A stretch of 64,000 bases of DNA from positions 265,791 through 329,790 of the forward strand of contig CAWJPW010000009.1 in assembly GCA_963844845.1 (NCBI GenBank). Direction: 5' to 3'. The position numbers and the translations under genes are program-made. The notes under the pieces are model-generated. The model was not told the origin of the DNA. It searched no databases and worked only from the letters and a program-made list of their open reading frames with translations. Source of the DNA: CAWJPW01 sp963844845 (GTDB lineage: Bacteria; Acidobacteriota; Thermoanaerobaculia; Thermoanaerobaculales; Sulfomarinibacteraceae). Shown in pieces: positions 53,578 through 61,939 of this stretch (positions within the stretch are counted from its first letter, which is position 1; each line of letters starts with the position of its first letter).

Positions 53578-53946
53578 CTAGCCGAACGGGAGCTGGCGCA
53601 CTCGTATCGCCTCGTCGGTCGCGCTGACGAGGGCGCCGGCAGCGAGCTGGCGCTCCGTCTCGCGCAGCACGGCATCGAGGACGGCGTTCACTCGCTCTGG
53701 CCTCATGTCGCTCAGTCGAAGCGTGATGATGCTCGGGACAGGCAGCCCGCTCAACGCCACGATCCTGCCGAAGTCGAGGTCGTGGGTAACGATGACGCGG
53801 CGCTCATTCTTCGCCTTGGCGACGATGCCTTCGTCGGGCATGCGCCCGAGGCCCTCCTCTGTGAGGTGTACGGCGTCGTGGCCCTGCGATCTGAGGTGCT
53901 CGGCGGTCGACTGAGCGACCCCCATGTCGAGGAGGAGACGGATCAC
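53578..53946 (-). CDS. DUF5615 PIN-like toxin
   Basis: A 122-aa protein of the DUF5615 / Mut7-C-like PIN fold. It starts MIRLLLDMGVAQSTAEHLRSQ, followed by GHDAVHLTEEGLGRMPDEGI and RRVIVTHDLDFGRIVALSG; the Asp in LLLDM, the Asp-Glu pair and the D in THDLDF are the expected metal-site residues. Such proteins are presumed RNases of type II toxin-antitoxin modules. The start overlaps the upstream DUF433 antitoxin gene by 4 bases (ATGA), the usual arrangement. Confidence 0.85.
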   Translation of the reverse strand: MIRLLLDMGVAQSTAEHLRSQGHDAVHLTEEGLGRMPDEGIVAKAKNERRVIVTHDLDFGRIVALSGLPVPSIITLRLSDMRPERVNAVLDAVLRETERQLAAGALVSATDEAIRVRQLPFG

Positions 53947-54176
53947 GCCGTTTCCGCCGAGTGGATGACGACGTCATCGGACGTCCACGCCGCATAGCGC
54001 AGGGCCTGAGTTACATCCTCCGCTTCGAGATCAGGGTACTCGGAGAGGATCTCGGCCTTCGTCATTCCGTTGGCGACGAGGTTCACCACCAACGAGACGG
54101 AGATGCGCATTCCTCGGATGCACGCCTTGCCTCCCAAGATGTTGGGGTCGAAGGTGATGCGATCGAAGCCGAGCAT
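53943..54176 (-). CDS. DUF433 antitoxin
   Basis: This 77-aa DUF433 protein contains the core DPNILGGKACIRGMRISVSL and a helix-turn-helix-like second half, NGMTKAEILSEYPDLEAEDV. It is the expected partner of the DUF5615 toxin and may also bind its own promoter. ATG 54176 follows AGGGAGG by 5 bases. Confidence 0.87.
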   Translation of the reverse strand: MLGFDRITFDPNILGGKACIRGMRISVSLVVNLVANGMTKAEILSEYPDLEAEDVTQALRYAAWTSDDVVIHSAETA

Positions 54177-54686
54177 GGGAGCCTCCCTGCACAGTATACC
54201 CAGATGGGCGGGAGCAACCCACACGGCGGCGGAAGAAACGCTCGCGGGCGTGCCGGGTGAGCACAAGGTTGAGGGCCAGCCCTTGCACCTTCGCATGGTT
54301 GACCAGGCGAGTCTTCACCGAGTGCACGAGGCCGAGGACGCGCCGTGAGCCTCCGCCGTTACCACTCAGCCACAGAGGTCCAGGGCGAGGAGCGCGCCCC
54401 GGGTGATCCCCGCCTGGCGGACGAGATCCGCCGGTTGTGGCGGACCGGCAGCTGGCTCGCACCGTGGGCACTCCCTCCGGGCGTCCACCGTTTCCGCTCT
54501 GTCAAAGCTCTCAACCGCGCGCGAGGAGCGGGAGCACACCCGCGTGCAGCCGCGGTTCCGTCCCGCCGGCCCGCCCCGCCGGGGTTGAGCATCGCCAGCC
54601 GGCCTCGCCGTACCGAGAGGGAGGCTTCCGTCACGCAGCGCCTCTCGTGTCGCCACGAGCACTGGCCACGGCGCCCAGCCCCCGCC
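54177..54686. other. Gap with toxin-gene debris
   Basis: Apart from the AbiEii-like remnant at 54223-54321 this 510-base stretch shows no gene. Open frames in it are short and compositionally like noise in GC-rich DNA. Confidence 0.5.
54223..54321 (-). pseudogene. AbiEii-type nucleotidyltransferase toxin remnant (N-terminal piece)
   Basis: The minus-strand reading SVKTRLVNHAKVQGLALNL then VLTRHARERFFRR matches the typical start of AbiEii/AbiGii toxins (SVxxRLLNLARExGxxFxLxLTRYALERxLYR). Only about 33 residues remain; neither a start nor the catalytic domain is present. Confidence 0.45.
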
Positions 54687-55166
54687 TCACATCACCTGCA
54701 GCTTCGAGGGGCCCTGCAGCTTCGCGACCCAGATCTGTGCCGCCTCTCCGCGGCACCACGTGTGGAGCGTGACATGCCCGTCGGGACGCACGGTGATGCT
54801 GGTCTTGAGGCGCCGGCCGCGGATGTAGTCCGCGTGGAAGCGCAGCTCGCCCTGCTCGTAGCGAAGGCACTGGAAGAAGTCGGCGACGGTGAACGCATCC
54901 CCAGCGACGTAGTCGACCTCCGACGCGCCTGCCGGGGTCGCCTCCCCGAAGGAGATTGCTCCGAGCACGAAGATGAAGCCGAACGCTCCCCACTCCTCGT
55001 CCGGTGTGCGCTCGCCATCCTCGTCGAAGTCGCCGAGCATCATCTCGACCTTCACCTCGGTCTCCTCGCCGCCGACCGTTGGCCTGACGGTCAAGTCCGT
55101 CACGTCGAAGGTGACGAGGGTTCCGCTGTCGATGAGCCCCAAGCTGGCCACAGTCTCGTCGTGCAT
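54687..55166 (-). CDS. Hypothetical protein
   Basis: A 159-aa protein I do not recognise. It is acidic and soluble, with no signal peptide. Features are LVTFDVTDLTVRPTVGGEE, MMLGDFDEDGERTPDEEWG, AFTVADFFQCLRYEQGEL and a C-terminal RLKTSITVRPDGHVTLHTW. The alternating pattern suggests a small beta-barrel. The start has no strong ribosome-binding site (GCATCGCGTAGGATCGCGGGC precedes it, with AGGA). It stands alone between toxin debris and the MNT/HEPN pair and is divergent from the latter. Confidence 0.55.
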   Translation of the reverse strand: MHDETVASLGLIDSGTLVTFDVTDLTVRPTVGGEETEVKVEMMLGDFDEDGERTPDEEWGAFGFIFVLGAISFGEATPAGASEVDYVAGDAFTVADFFQCLRYEQGELRFHADYIRGRRLKTSITVRPDGHVTLHTWCRGEAAQIWVAKLQGPSKLQVM

Positions 55167-55263
55167 GCCCGCGATCCTACGCGATGCTGACCGAACCGGT
55201 CACCACCGCGCCGCAGTGTCGCCGTGGTGCCGACCGCGGCACGCGGCTCCATTGCGTGAGCGA

Positions 55264-55281
55264 ACCACGCAATTGCGTGGT
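55264..55281. promoter_or_regulatory. Perfect 18-bp palindrome before the HTH-nucleotidyltransferase gene
   Basis: ACCACGCAATTGCGTGGT ends 13 bases before ATG 55295. Additional half-sites (TTGCGTG at about 55252, ATCACGCGA at about 55285) flank it. A self-regulating antitoxin with an N-terminal HTH is encoded directly downstream, so autoregulation is likely (inference). Confidence 0.7.
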
Positions 55282-55294
55282 ATCATCACGCGAC

Positions 55295-55900
55295 ATGCAC
55301 GTTCTCACCGAGCTGCTGTCGTCGAGAGTCCGCGCGGAGGTCTTCCGGGCGCTTTTCGGCGTGGTGCCGGCGGAGCTGCACGGCCGCGACCTCGCACGAA
55401 GCTGCGGGGTCAACGAAGCATCGCTTCGCCACGAGCTCCGCCGCCTCGTCCGTCTCGGGCTCGTCCGCGCGCGCCGGCGGGGAAACCGCGTGTACTACAG
55501 CGCCGACGATTCCCATCCCCTTCACCCGGAGATCCATCGCCTCGTGCTCAAGACCAGTGGCCTCGTCGACGTCCTCCGCGAGGCGATCGACGCAACGAGG
55601 ACCACCGTCGCCTTCGTCTTCGGTTCGGTGGCGACTGAGACGAGCGGTGCCAGCAGCGACATCGATCTCCTCGTGATCGGGGGGCTCACCCTGCGAGAGC
55701 TCGCGACGGCTCTCCAAGGCGCAGCCGAGCGGGTCGGCCGCGAGATCAACCCGCATCGCCTCACCGAAGAGGAGTACCGCCAGCGGCTCGAGCGTGGTGA
55801 CCACTTCGTGACGCATGTGATCGCCGGTCCGAAGATCTTCGTGGTCGGGAGCCAGGATGACCTTGCAGCAATGGCTGGACAACGGTTGGCTGAGGGCTGA
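55295..55900 (+). CDS. HTH-fused MNT-type nucleotidyltransferase antitoxin
   Basis: A 201-aa protein with an ArsR-like winged helix (about 1-75; ARSCGVNEASLRHELRRLV, VRARRRGNRVYYSAD) joined to a minimal nucleotidyltransferase domain. The signature is FVFGSVATETSGASSDIDLL (G110-S111 and D122/D124). In MNT/HEPN modules the MNT component adds AMP residues to the HEPN toxin and inactivates it. The HTH fusion suggests it also represses its own promoter through the palindrome at 55264-55281. The next gene, a HEPN toxin, overlaps by 44 bases but is cut by a mobile element, leaving this antitoxin without an intact partner. Confidence 0.82.
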   Translation: MHVLTELLSSRVRAEVFRALFGVVPAELHGRDLARSCGVNEASLRHELRRLVRLGLVRARRRGNRVYYSADDSHPLHPEIHRLVLKTSGLVDVLREAIDATRTTVAFVFGSVATETSGASSDIDLLVIGGLTLRELATALQGAAERVGREINPHRLTEEEYRQRLERGDHFVTHVIAGPKIFVVGSQDDLAAMAGQRLAEG

Positions 55901-56077
55901 CGCTACCAGCGCGGCCGAGATCGCCGGTCTCCAGGCGATCGTCCTTCGCGACCTGGCAGATGCTCGAGGGGAGATCTCCGCCGACTGGCGATTCGGTATC
56001 GCGTACAACGCCGTGTTGAAGCTCTGCGCGATCTTGTTGCGTGCCGAGGGCTACCGCCCGAGTCGCAACCTCCAGAT
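55857..56077 (+). pseudogene. HEPN toxin gene truncated by a mobile element
   Basis: About 73 codons remain: MTLQQWLDNGWLRADATSA, then EIAGLQAIVLRDLADAR, SADWRFGIAYNAVLKLCAI, LRAEGYRPSRNLQ. This is the N-terminal half of a HEPN domain; the part with the catalytic RxxxxH is missing. At 56078 the left end of the HUH element begins, and the rest of the gene is not found on its far side. The reading frame continues into the element for a short chimeric tail. Confidence 0.75.
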
Positions 56078-57171
56078 GGGTGCCACGTACACACTTCCAC
56101 ACTTGAGAAGGCGGGGGCCTGCCGGTAAACTCGAGGCGTCCCGTCCGCGCATGGGAGAGATCTCATGCCGAGACGCCCCCGCCTTTTCCTACCCTACGGG
56201 ATCTACCACGTGTACTGCCGAGTGGCACGAGGCGAGTTCGTCTTCGATGACCACGCCGAAGCGTCCGAGTTCGTACAGCACCTCCGAAGTGTGCGGGATC
56301 TGGACGGCTGGACGATCTTCGCGTGGTGCGTGATGGGCAACCACTACCATCTGGTCCTCAAGACCGGAGCCGTCGACCTGTGGCGATCGATGGCCCGTCT
56401 GCAGGGCTCCTTCTCAAGGGGCTTCAACCGTCGTCATCGATTCCTGGGTCGCCTGTGGCAGAGTCGATATCGGGCACGGCTGATCGACACACAGGAGTAC
56501 TTCCTGCAGGCCGTGGCGTACGTGCACCTGAACCCCGTGGCTGCGAACGTGGTCGAAGACCCTGCCGCCTATCCCTACAGCGGCCACCGGGAGCTCATCG
56601 GCGCCTGTCCGGCTCTCGTCTCCGATCGGCACGCGACACTTCGCAGCTTTGGCTCTGGAGGGAGTCCCGGCGGTGCCGAGGACTACTTGCGATGGGTCCG
56701 CACGGTGGCGCGGTCCCGCTTGCCTGCCGACGAGGTGTCTCAGCTCCCCTGGTGGGCTCCCGCGAAGAACGACGAGGAGATCGCGGACGCCGTACGACAC
56801 CCTCAGGCCACCACATTCGAGGGCCGCAAGCTGGCCGAGGAGCGCGCCGAGCTCGATCTCGACGAGCTCGTCCGTCGTATCGAGTCGCAGGGCGACTTCT
56901 GCATCGCCGAGCTGTCCTCACGAAGACGTGGCGGAGAGCGAACCCTCAGGCGGATCGAGCTCGTCACCCTCGCCGTCGGGCGCTACGGGCTCCGGGTGTG
57001 CGATGTCTCCAGCGTGCTCCACAAGCACCCGAACTCCGTCACCAAGTGGCTCAACCGCGGCCTTCGCCTCGAGCGCGATGACAGCGGATTCAAGCACCGC
57101 ATCGACCGGCTCGACGCAATCATCTCCCGCCTCGGCTGACGCGTTTGTGTGGAAGTGTGTACGTGGCACCC
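56078..57171 (+). mobile_element. HUH (Y1) transposable element, copy 1, 1,094 bp
   Basis: Perfect 25-bp terminal inverted repeats lie at 56078-56102 (starting GGGTGCCACGTACACAC) and 57147-57171. An almost identical copy of exactly the same length lies at 60063-61156 in the same orientation. Shared bases extend to GAT on the left and TTGG on the right, and there is no target-site duplication. It interrupts the HEPN toxin gene. Confidence 0.88.
56165..57139 (+). CDS. REP-associated-type Y1 transposase (copy 1)
   Basis: A 324-aa protein with the Y1_Tnp/TnpA-REP domain (about 1-150). The HUH motif is MGNHYHLVLK (H60, H62), the catalytic Tyr is Y119 in AVAYVHLNPV, with RLWQSRYRARLI between. The C-terminal ~170 residues contain a Glu/Arg-rich helix and an HTH (VCDVSSVLHKHPNSVTKWLN) that could recognise the element's ends. 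RAYT proteins are usually single-copy housekeeping-like genes, so near-identical copies inside inverted repeats are unusual. ATG 56165 follows GGGAGAGATCTC. Confidence 0.87.
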   Translation: MPRRPRLFLPYGIYHVYCRVARGEFVFDDHAEASEFVQHLRSVRDLDGWTIFAWCVMGNHYHLVLKTGAVDLWRSMARLQGSFSRGFNRRHRFLGRLWQSRYRARLIDTQEYFLQAVAYVHLNPVAANVVEDPAAYPYSGHRELIGACPALVSDRHATLRSFGSGGSPGGAEDYLRWVRTVARSRLPADEVSQLPWWAPAKNDEEIADAVRHPQATTFEGRKLAEERAELDLDELVRRIESQGDFCIAELSSRRRGGERTLRRIELVTLAVGRYGLRVCDVSSVLHKHPNSVTKWLNRGLRLERDDSGFKHRIDRLDAIISRLG

Positions 57172-57265
57172 TTGGGCACCCTTGAATCTTCGGTTATCTC
57201 TTGTGGCGAGAGTATTTTAACCGAAAAGAGAGTCCCTCTTCAACCTCTCTCGTGAGAGATGCGGG

Positions 57266-59557
57266 CTAAGGCATCACCGCTTCGACTTGAACGACGCCCG
57301 ACCATGGGTATGCGATGTTCTCGCGTCGGTAGTCGAATTGCCCCCCGGCGCAGGCTGCCAGTCCCTCAGCCGCGTCTCCGCTCCGATCGCAGAAGAGCAG
57401 CGCAATCGGTTGGGCAGGGAGGAACTGTGCCGACCACGAGCCGTCCGCTAACGACATGCCCGGTGCCTTCAGCAGCCAAGCCAGCCCGCCGCCGCTCAGC
57501 CGGTATCCGCCGATCCAAGCCACGGCGACCGCGTAAGGCGCAGGCTTGCCACTCGGGTCCACCACTGCAGCGGCCAGAGCCCCTCCCGAGGCCGGAAGCG
57601 CCAGGGTCGTCGTAGAGTCGTCGGTCACCATGTTCAAGTCGGCGAGAAGTACCCCCGCTTGAGGATGGCGAGCAGCGAGCACGCCAGAGTCGGCCGACTC
57701 AGGCAGACGAACGGTTCCCGCGCCATCGGCATGACCAACCCAACTGGGAGGCATAGCGGTCGACGTCAGGATACCGACCTCGGCTCCGGAAGCCGGCCCG
57801 CCACCCGGCAAGAGAAGCGTGACAGCCTTCCCCTTCCTCTCCTTCTCGATCGGCACGGTCACCTGCTCGTCAGTCGTGTTCTCGAGGTCAATGAGCCTGG
57901 TCGCCGGCACGTACCCATCAGCGCGTACCCCCACCCGGAGGTCAGCCTCCGGAGCGGGCGGAAGGTGCACCAGACCATCTGAGTCAGACGACGCTCGTCG
58001 GCCGCCAGCGGATTCCCCAGCCCACCCGTACCAGACCTCAGCTCCCTCGACCCCGTCGCCTGTCTCCGCATCGACGACCTTCAGATCGATCGCCCGACCC
58101 TTGAGGTTGATATCGATGACTTGTCCGTCGTGCAGCGGCGGCTCGACATTCCACCAGATCGGCTCTCGGCCCTGCACGCTGACAAGGAGAATCGGCTGAA
58201 CCTGGTTTCCGACCAGGTCCGCCGCGAACCTCCCCTCCTCGTCCGTGCTGTGCTCACTGGCAACCTCCTTCGCCGCAGTCGCCTTCACGGTAAGGAACTG
58301 GACCTTCGCGGGCACACCCTTGTCCTCAACGGTGACCTGGCCCGTGACGTGCACGAAATCGGGAGCCAAGACCACGGTGGCATCGCCAGGGCGCAGGTCG
58401 ACTCGTTCGACGTACTTCCAGGGACCGAAGTCCAGGCGCACCTGTACCGGGAGCCGGGGGAGGCCACCCACCGTGACGTCAGCCGGGATCCCGTCCTTGA
58501 GGCCCACGCTCCGGTACGTCACACCTCCCCCCTCAGACAGCACGGACAATGCCCCGGGCGCCTGAGCAGCGTCGTCAGGCAAGACGATGCTCGCGTGGAG
58601 GGATGCCGCGGGCTCAAGCCGAAGCTCCAGGCTTCCGATCTGGGCTGCAGAAAGCGTGACTTTCGTGGGCTCGGCCCACCAGATAGACGACGTTACCTCG
58701 ACGGTACCCTCGCCGGGTGGGATGTCGTACCAGAAGCAGTAGATTCGCTCGGCTGACCGTACGGTCTCGGCGGGTGGCACCACCGACCCATCGGTCCGCC
58801 TCAGCGTCACCTGGACGTCGTCTTCCTTGGGATCGATGACCTGGGCGCCTCTTTCCACCCGTACAACGAGCGATGCCTTCCCCTTTGCCGGTGCTGTTGT
58901 GCGCGCCAGAACCGTCTTGTTCGAGCTTGCGGTCACTGGCCGAGACAGGCCGAGGTAGCTGTCGCTCGCCGTGTCGTACACAGCGGAGATCACCGGGCCC
59001 ACCGGCATCTGGTGGGGCTTGTCGATCTCGGAGTACGGCAGGCGTCGCGCGAACCCCCTCTGGAGCTTGCCCTCGAATACGGGGTTGGCCTCGATCAGCC
59101 GCACCTCGAGCTCCTTCCGGTCGCCCCGTTTAGCGGACCCTGTCAGGTCCTCTACTCGAACCTCGCCTGCGGGGTACACCGCGACCCAGAAGCGATGAGG
59201 CGCTGCCACGGTCTTGGTGGGCTGATAGCGGAGAAGCATTAACCGAGACAGTTCCCCGGGACCCTCGGCCCAGCCCAGAAACGTTCCAGTTGGAAGCGGG
59301 AACGGAGTGCCGCACGGGAACGTGAGCACTTCCGAAGGTGACCCTCGTTCGATGAGATTGAACTGGTACTGCTCGATGTGCTCGACGACAGCCTTGGTGT
59401 CGGGGTTTTGGGGCATGATGGTCGCCATGACCGGTTCCGCCAGGTCCTGTGCCATTGACGAAGCCTGCGCCATGAGCGCACCCACCGAAGCGACATAGAC
59501 GAAGAAGGCGGCCGCGCAAACGCGGCCGCTATAACGACGAGTAGAAAGATGGATCAT
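57266..59557 (-). CDS. Secreted multi-domain protein with carboxypeptidase-regulatory-like repeats
   Basis: This 763-aa exported protein has a signal peptide at about 1-33 (AAAFFVYVASVGALMAQA). It is mostly beta-sandwich. Several carboxypeptidase-regulatory/CNA-B-like modules are seen, for example HVTGQVTVEDKGVPAKVQF, AIDLKVVDAETGDGVEGAEV, ADLRVGVRADGYVPATRLI and LAAAVVDPSGKPAPYAVAV. No catalytic motif is evident. The coding sequence has lower G+C and different codon use from the first 50 kb, suggesting transfer. It lies downstream (102 bases) of a small Cys-rich secreted protein on the same strand, and both are bracketed by the two HUH elements. Confidence 0.65.
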   Translation of the reverse strand: MIHLSTRRYSGRVCAAAFFVYVASVGALMAQASSMAQDLAEPVMATIMPQNPDTKAVVEHIEQYQFNLIERGSPSEVLTFPCGTPFPLPTGTFLGWAEGPGELSRLMLLRYQPTKTVAAPHRFWVAVYPAGEVRVEDLTGSAKRGDRKELEVRLIEANPVFEGKLQRGFARRLPYSEIDKPHQMPVGPVISAVYDTASDSYLGLSRPVTASSNKTVLARTTAPAKGKASLVVRVERGAQVIDPKEDDVQVTLRRTDGSVVPPAETVRSAERIYCFWYDIPPGEGTVEVTSSIWWAEPTKVTLSAAQIGSLELRLEPAASLHASIVLPDDAAQAPGALSVLSEGGGVTYRSVGLKDGIPADVTVGGLPRLPVQVRLDFGPWKYVERVDLRPGDATVVLAPDFVHVTGQVTVEDKGVPAKVQFLTVKATAAKEVASEHSTDEEGRFAADLVGNQVQPILLVSVQGREPIWWNVEPPLHDGQVIDINLKGRAIDLKVVDAETGDGVEGAEVWYGWAGESAGGRRASSDSDGLVHLPPAPEADLRVGVRADGYVPATRLIDLENTTDEQVTVPIEKERKGKAVTLLLPGGGPASGAEVGILTSTAMPPSWVGHADGAGTVRLPESADSGVLAARHPQAGVLLADLNMVTDDSTTTLALPASGGALAAAVVDPSGKPAPYAVAVAWIGGYRLSGGGLAWLLKAPGMSLADGSWSAQFLPAQPIALLFCDRSGDAAEGLAACAGGQFDYRRENIAYPWSGVVQVEAVMP

Positions 59558-59659
59558 ATGATGGCGCCCCTCTTGAGTTGTCTTTTCTTCGTGCGGACCA
59601 ATGAGGCCGAGTCGTGTCTGGAATCTACCACGTCTCAGTAGTGATGGTTCGTCCTGGTA

Positions 59660-59911
59660 CTAGAAAATTGGGAATCCGTAGCAACAGGTCACGCCACCCG
59701 ACGAGCATCCGAGTTCACAGAAGTAGCAGGGGTCTTGCATATTGCCCGTGCTGTAACACTCGAACCAGCCTCCGATCTGACTCCACTGGCAGACAGCACC
59801 GCATGCGACACACATGCAGTACTCGGCGTCGAATGCTTGCGCTGGTGCCGCGTAAGCCAGGGTTAGTAACACGATACACACGCAGAGTAGAAGTGCCATC
59901 TTCCGTTTCAT
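59660..59911 (-). CDS. Small secreted Cys-rich peptide
   Basis: An 83-aa precursor. The signal peptide has KRK and a long hydrophobic core and ends APAQA, leaving a ~56-residue mature peptide with ten Cys. Cys motifs include CMCVAC, PCYFCELGC and VTCCYG. AAGGAGG lies 7 bases before ATG 59911, the strongest ribosome-binding site in this part. I know no family match. Disulfide-rich or metal-binding secreted peptide, or a peptide substrate for modification, are all open. It is likely co-transcribed with the secreted protein downstream. Confidence 0.65.
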   Translation of the reverse strand: MKRKMALLLCVCIVLLTLAYAAPAQAFDAEYCMCVACGAVCQWSQIGGWFECYSTGNMQDPCYFCELGCSSGGVTCCYGFPIF

Positions 59912-59981
59912 CGATGCCTCCTTAGGATGATTTGGCTGGCCTCATGTGGTCTCCTACACTCAGGCTTCCCCATCCATCAAG

Positions 59982-59994
59982 CACTTGTCAAGTG
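59982..59994. promoter_or_regulatory. 13-bp palindrome upstream of the Cys-rich peptide gene
   Basis: CACTTGTCAAGTG lies 70 bases before the start codon in an AT-richer stretch, with TTGACA readable on the minus strand inside it as a possible -35 box. The -10 region is not clear. Confidence 0.35.
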
Positions 59995-60062
59995 TTCTAG
60001 GTCACATCTCACATTCTTGGACAACCTGAAAACAATAAGCGAAACGCGGGTCAACGCCTGAT

Positions 60063-61156
60063 GGGTGCCACGTACACACTTCCACACTTGAGAAGGCGGG
60101 GGCCTGCCGGTAAACTCGAGGCGTCCCGTCCGCGCATGGGAGAGATCTCATGCCGAGACGCCCCCGCCTTTTCCTACCCTACGGGATCTACCACGTGTAC
60201 TGCCGAGTGGCACGAGGCGAGTTCGTCTTCGATGACCACGCCGAAGCGTCCGAGTTCGTACAGCACCTCCGAAGTGTGCGGGATCTGGACGGCTGGACGA
60301 TCTTCGCGTGGTGCGTGATGGGCAACCACTACCATCTGGTCCTCAAGACCGGAGCCGTCGACCTGTGGCGATCGATGGCCCGTCTCCAGGGCTCCTTCTC
60401 AAGGGGCTTCAACCGTCGTCATCGATTCCTGGGTCGCCTGTGGCAGAGTCGATATCGGGCACGGCTGATCGACACACAGGAGTACTTCCTGCAGGCCGTG
60501 GCGTACGTGCACCTGAACCCCGTGGCTGCGAACGTGGTCGAAGACCCTGCCGCCTATCCCTATAGCGGCCACCGGGAGCTCATCGGCGCCTGTCCGGCTC
60601 TCGTCTCCGATCGGCACGCGACACTTCGCAGCTTTGGCTCCAGAGGGAGTCCCGGCGGTGCCGAGGACTACTTGCGATGGGTCCGCACGGTGGCGCGGTC
60701 CCGCTTGCCTGCCGACGAGGTGTCTCAGCTCCCCTGGTGGGCTCCCGCGAAGAACGACGAGGAGATCGCGGACGCCGTACGACACCCTCAGGCCACCACA
60801 TTCGAGGGCCGCAAGCTGGCCGAGGAGCGCGCCGAGCTCGATCTCGACGAGCTCGTCCGTCGTATCGAGTCGCAAGGCGACTTCTGCATCGCCGAGCTGT
60901 CCTCACGAAGACGTGGCGGAGAGCGAACCCTCAGGCGGATCGAGCTCGTCACCCTCGCCGTCGGGCGCTATGCGCTCCGGGTGTGCGATGTCTCCAGCGT
61001 GCTCCACAAGCACCCGAACTCCGTCACCAAGTGGCTCAACCGCGGCCTTCGTCTCGAGCGCGATGACAGCGGCTTCAAGCACCGCATCGACCGGCTCGAC
61101 GCAATCATCTCCCGCCTCGGCTGACGCGTTTGTGTGGAAGTGTGTACGTGGCACCC
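60063..61156 (+). mobile_element. HUH (Y1) transposable element, copy 2, 1,094 bp
   Basis: Same length and ends as copy 1 (inverted repeats 60063-60087 and 61132-61156). Only a few substitutions distinguish the two. On its right the DNA continues directly into the C-terminal part of an IS91 transposase gene, whose N-terminal part is absent. Copies 1 and 2 are direct repeats around a 2.9-kb cargo. Confidence 0.88.
60150..61124 (+). CDS. REP-associated-type Y1 transposase (copy 2)
   Basis: This 324-aa protein is identical to the copy 1 product except Gly-to-Arg in SFGSRGSPGG and Gly-to-Ala in GRYALRV. The HUH (H60, H62) and Y119 residues are kept, so both copies appear active. The near identity means recent transposition or gene conversion. 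Confidence 0.87.
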   Translation: MPRRPRLFLPYGIYHVYCRVARGEFVFDDHAEASEFVQHLRSVRDLDGWTIFAWCVMGNHYHLVLKTGAVDLWRSMARLQGSFSRGFNRRHRFLGRLWQSRYRARLIDTQEYFLQAVAYVHLNPVAANVVEDPAAYPYSGHRELIGACPALVSDRHATLRSFGSRGSPGGAEDYLRWVRTVARSRLPADEVSQLPWWAPAKNDEEIADAVRHPQATTFEGRKLAEERAELDLDELVRRIESQGDFCIAELSSRRRGGERTLRRIELVTLAVGRYALRVCDVSSVLHKHPNSVTKWLNRGLRLERDDSGFKHRIDRLDAIISRLG

Positions 61157-61939
61157 TTGGCACACGTCCACGCCTTGGTGTCTCGCGGCGGCTGGACCCG
61201 CGACTGGCAGTGGGTCCCGGTGCCGTACGTGGACGAGCACGCGGCCGAGCTGCTGTTCCGCCACAAGGTGCTGCGGCTGCTCCAGGGCGCCGGGCTGCTG
61301 TCCGAGGAGCGCACCGAGCTGCTGCTGTCGTGGCGACACACCGGCTTCTCGGTGCATACGAGGGTTCGGGTCGAGCCGGAGGACCAGGGTGCGGTGGAAC
61401 GCCTCGCACGCTACATCCTCCGCCCGCCCATCAGCCTCGAGCGGATGAGCTGGGACGGTGGTGGCGAGGTGCGGTACCGCCGCAAGGCCGGGCACGACAG
61501 CGCCGCCGGGCCCAACTACCAGCCCGAGGAGCGCTTTGACCCCGCCGAGTTCCTGGCCCGGGTGCTGATGCACATCCCCGAGCCCCGCCGCCACCTCACC
61601 CACTACTACGGCGCCTACTCCAACGCCTCCCGGGGCAGACGCCGCCGCGAGCTCGAGGCGGCCGCCGAGGCCGGCGAGCCCCCACAAGGGCAGGGCGCCC
61701 GCCAGGCCGCAACCCTCCCCGATGAGCGCCGGCTGCGGCGCCGCTGGTCACAGCTCATCAAGCGGGTCTTCGAAGTCGACCCCCTCGTGTGTCCCCGCTG
61801 CGGTGGTGAGATGCGCGTGGTCGCGTTCATCCTCCACCACGACGTCATCGACGCCATCCTCCGCCACCTCGAGCGTACCGCCCGTCATCCAGGGCGCGGC
61901 CCGCCGCAGGGCGAGGCCCGTCCCGCTATCGCCTCCTGA
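61157..61939 (+). pseudogene. IS91-family transposase, C-terminal part
   Basis: About 255 codons in one frame: AHVHALVSRGGWTRDWQW, VPVPYVDEHAAELLFRHKVL, LLLSWRHTGFSVHTRV, ARVLMHIPEPRRHLTHYYGA, and the end CPRCGGEMRVVAFILHH. This is the second half of a Y2 (IS91) transposase; the zinc-finger N terminus and much of the core are missing, cut at the right end of HUH copy 2. It is better preserved than the remnant at 47690-48750. No start codon of its own is evident. Confidence 0.8.

Noticed and set aside
54345..55190. Long + strand frame across the toxin debris and the hypothetical gene
   Set aside because: No recognisable domain, no ribosome-binding site; it is antisense to the better-supported minus-strand frame 54687-55166.
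60061..60318. Open frame starting at the left end of HUH copy 2 (and the matching frame of copy 1 read through from the HEPN fragment)
   Set aside because: It overlaps the transposase start in another frame, begins within the terminal repeat and has no domain; in copy 1 it is only the chimeric tail of the broken HEPN gene.
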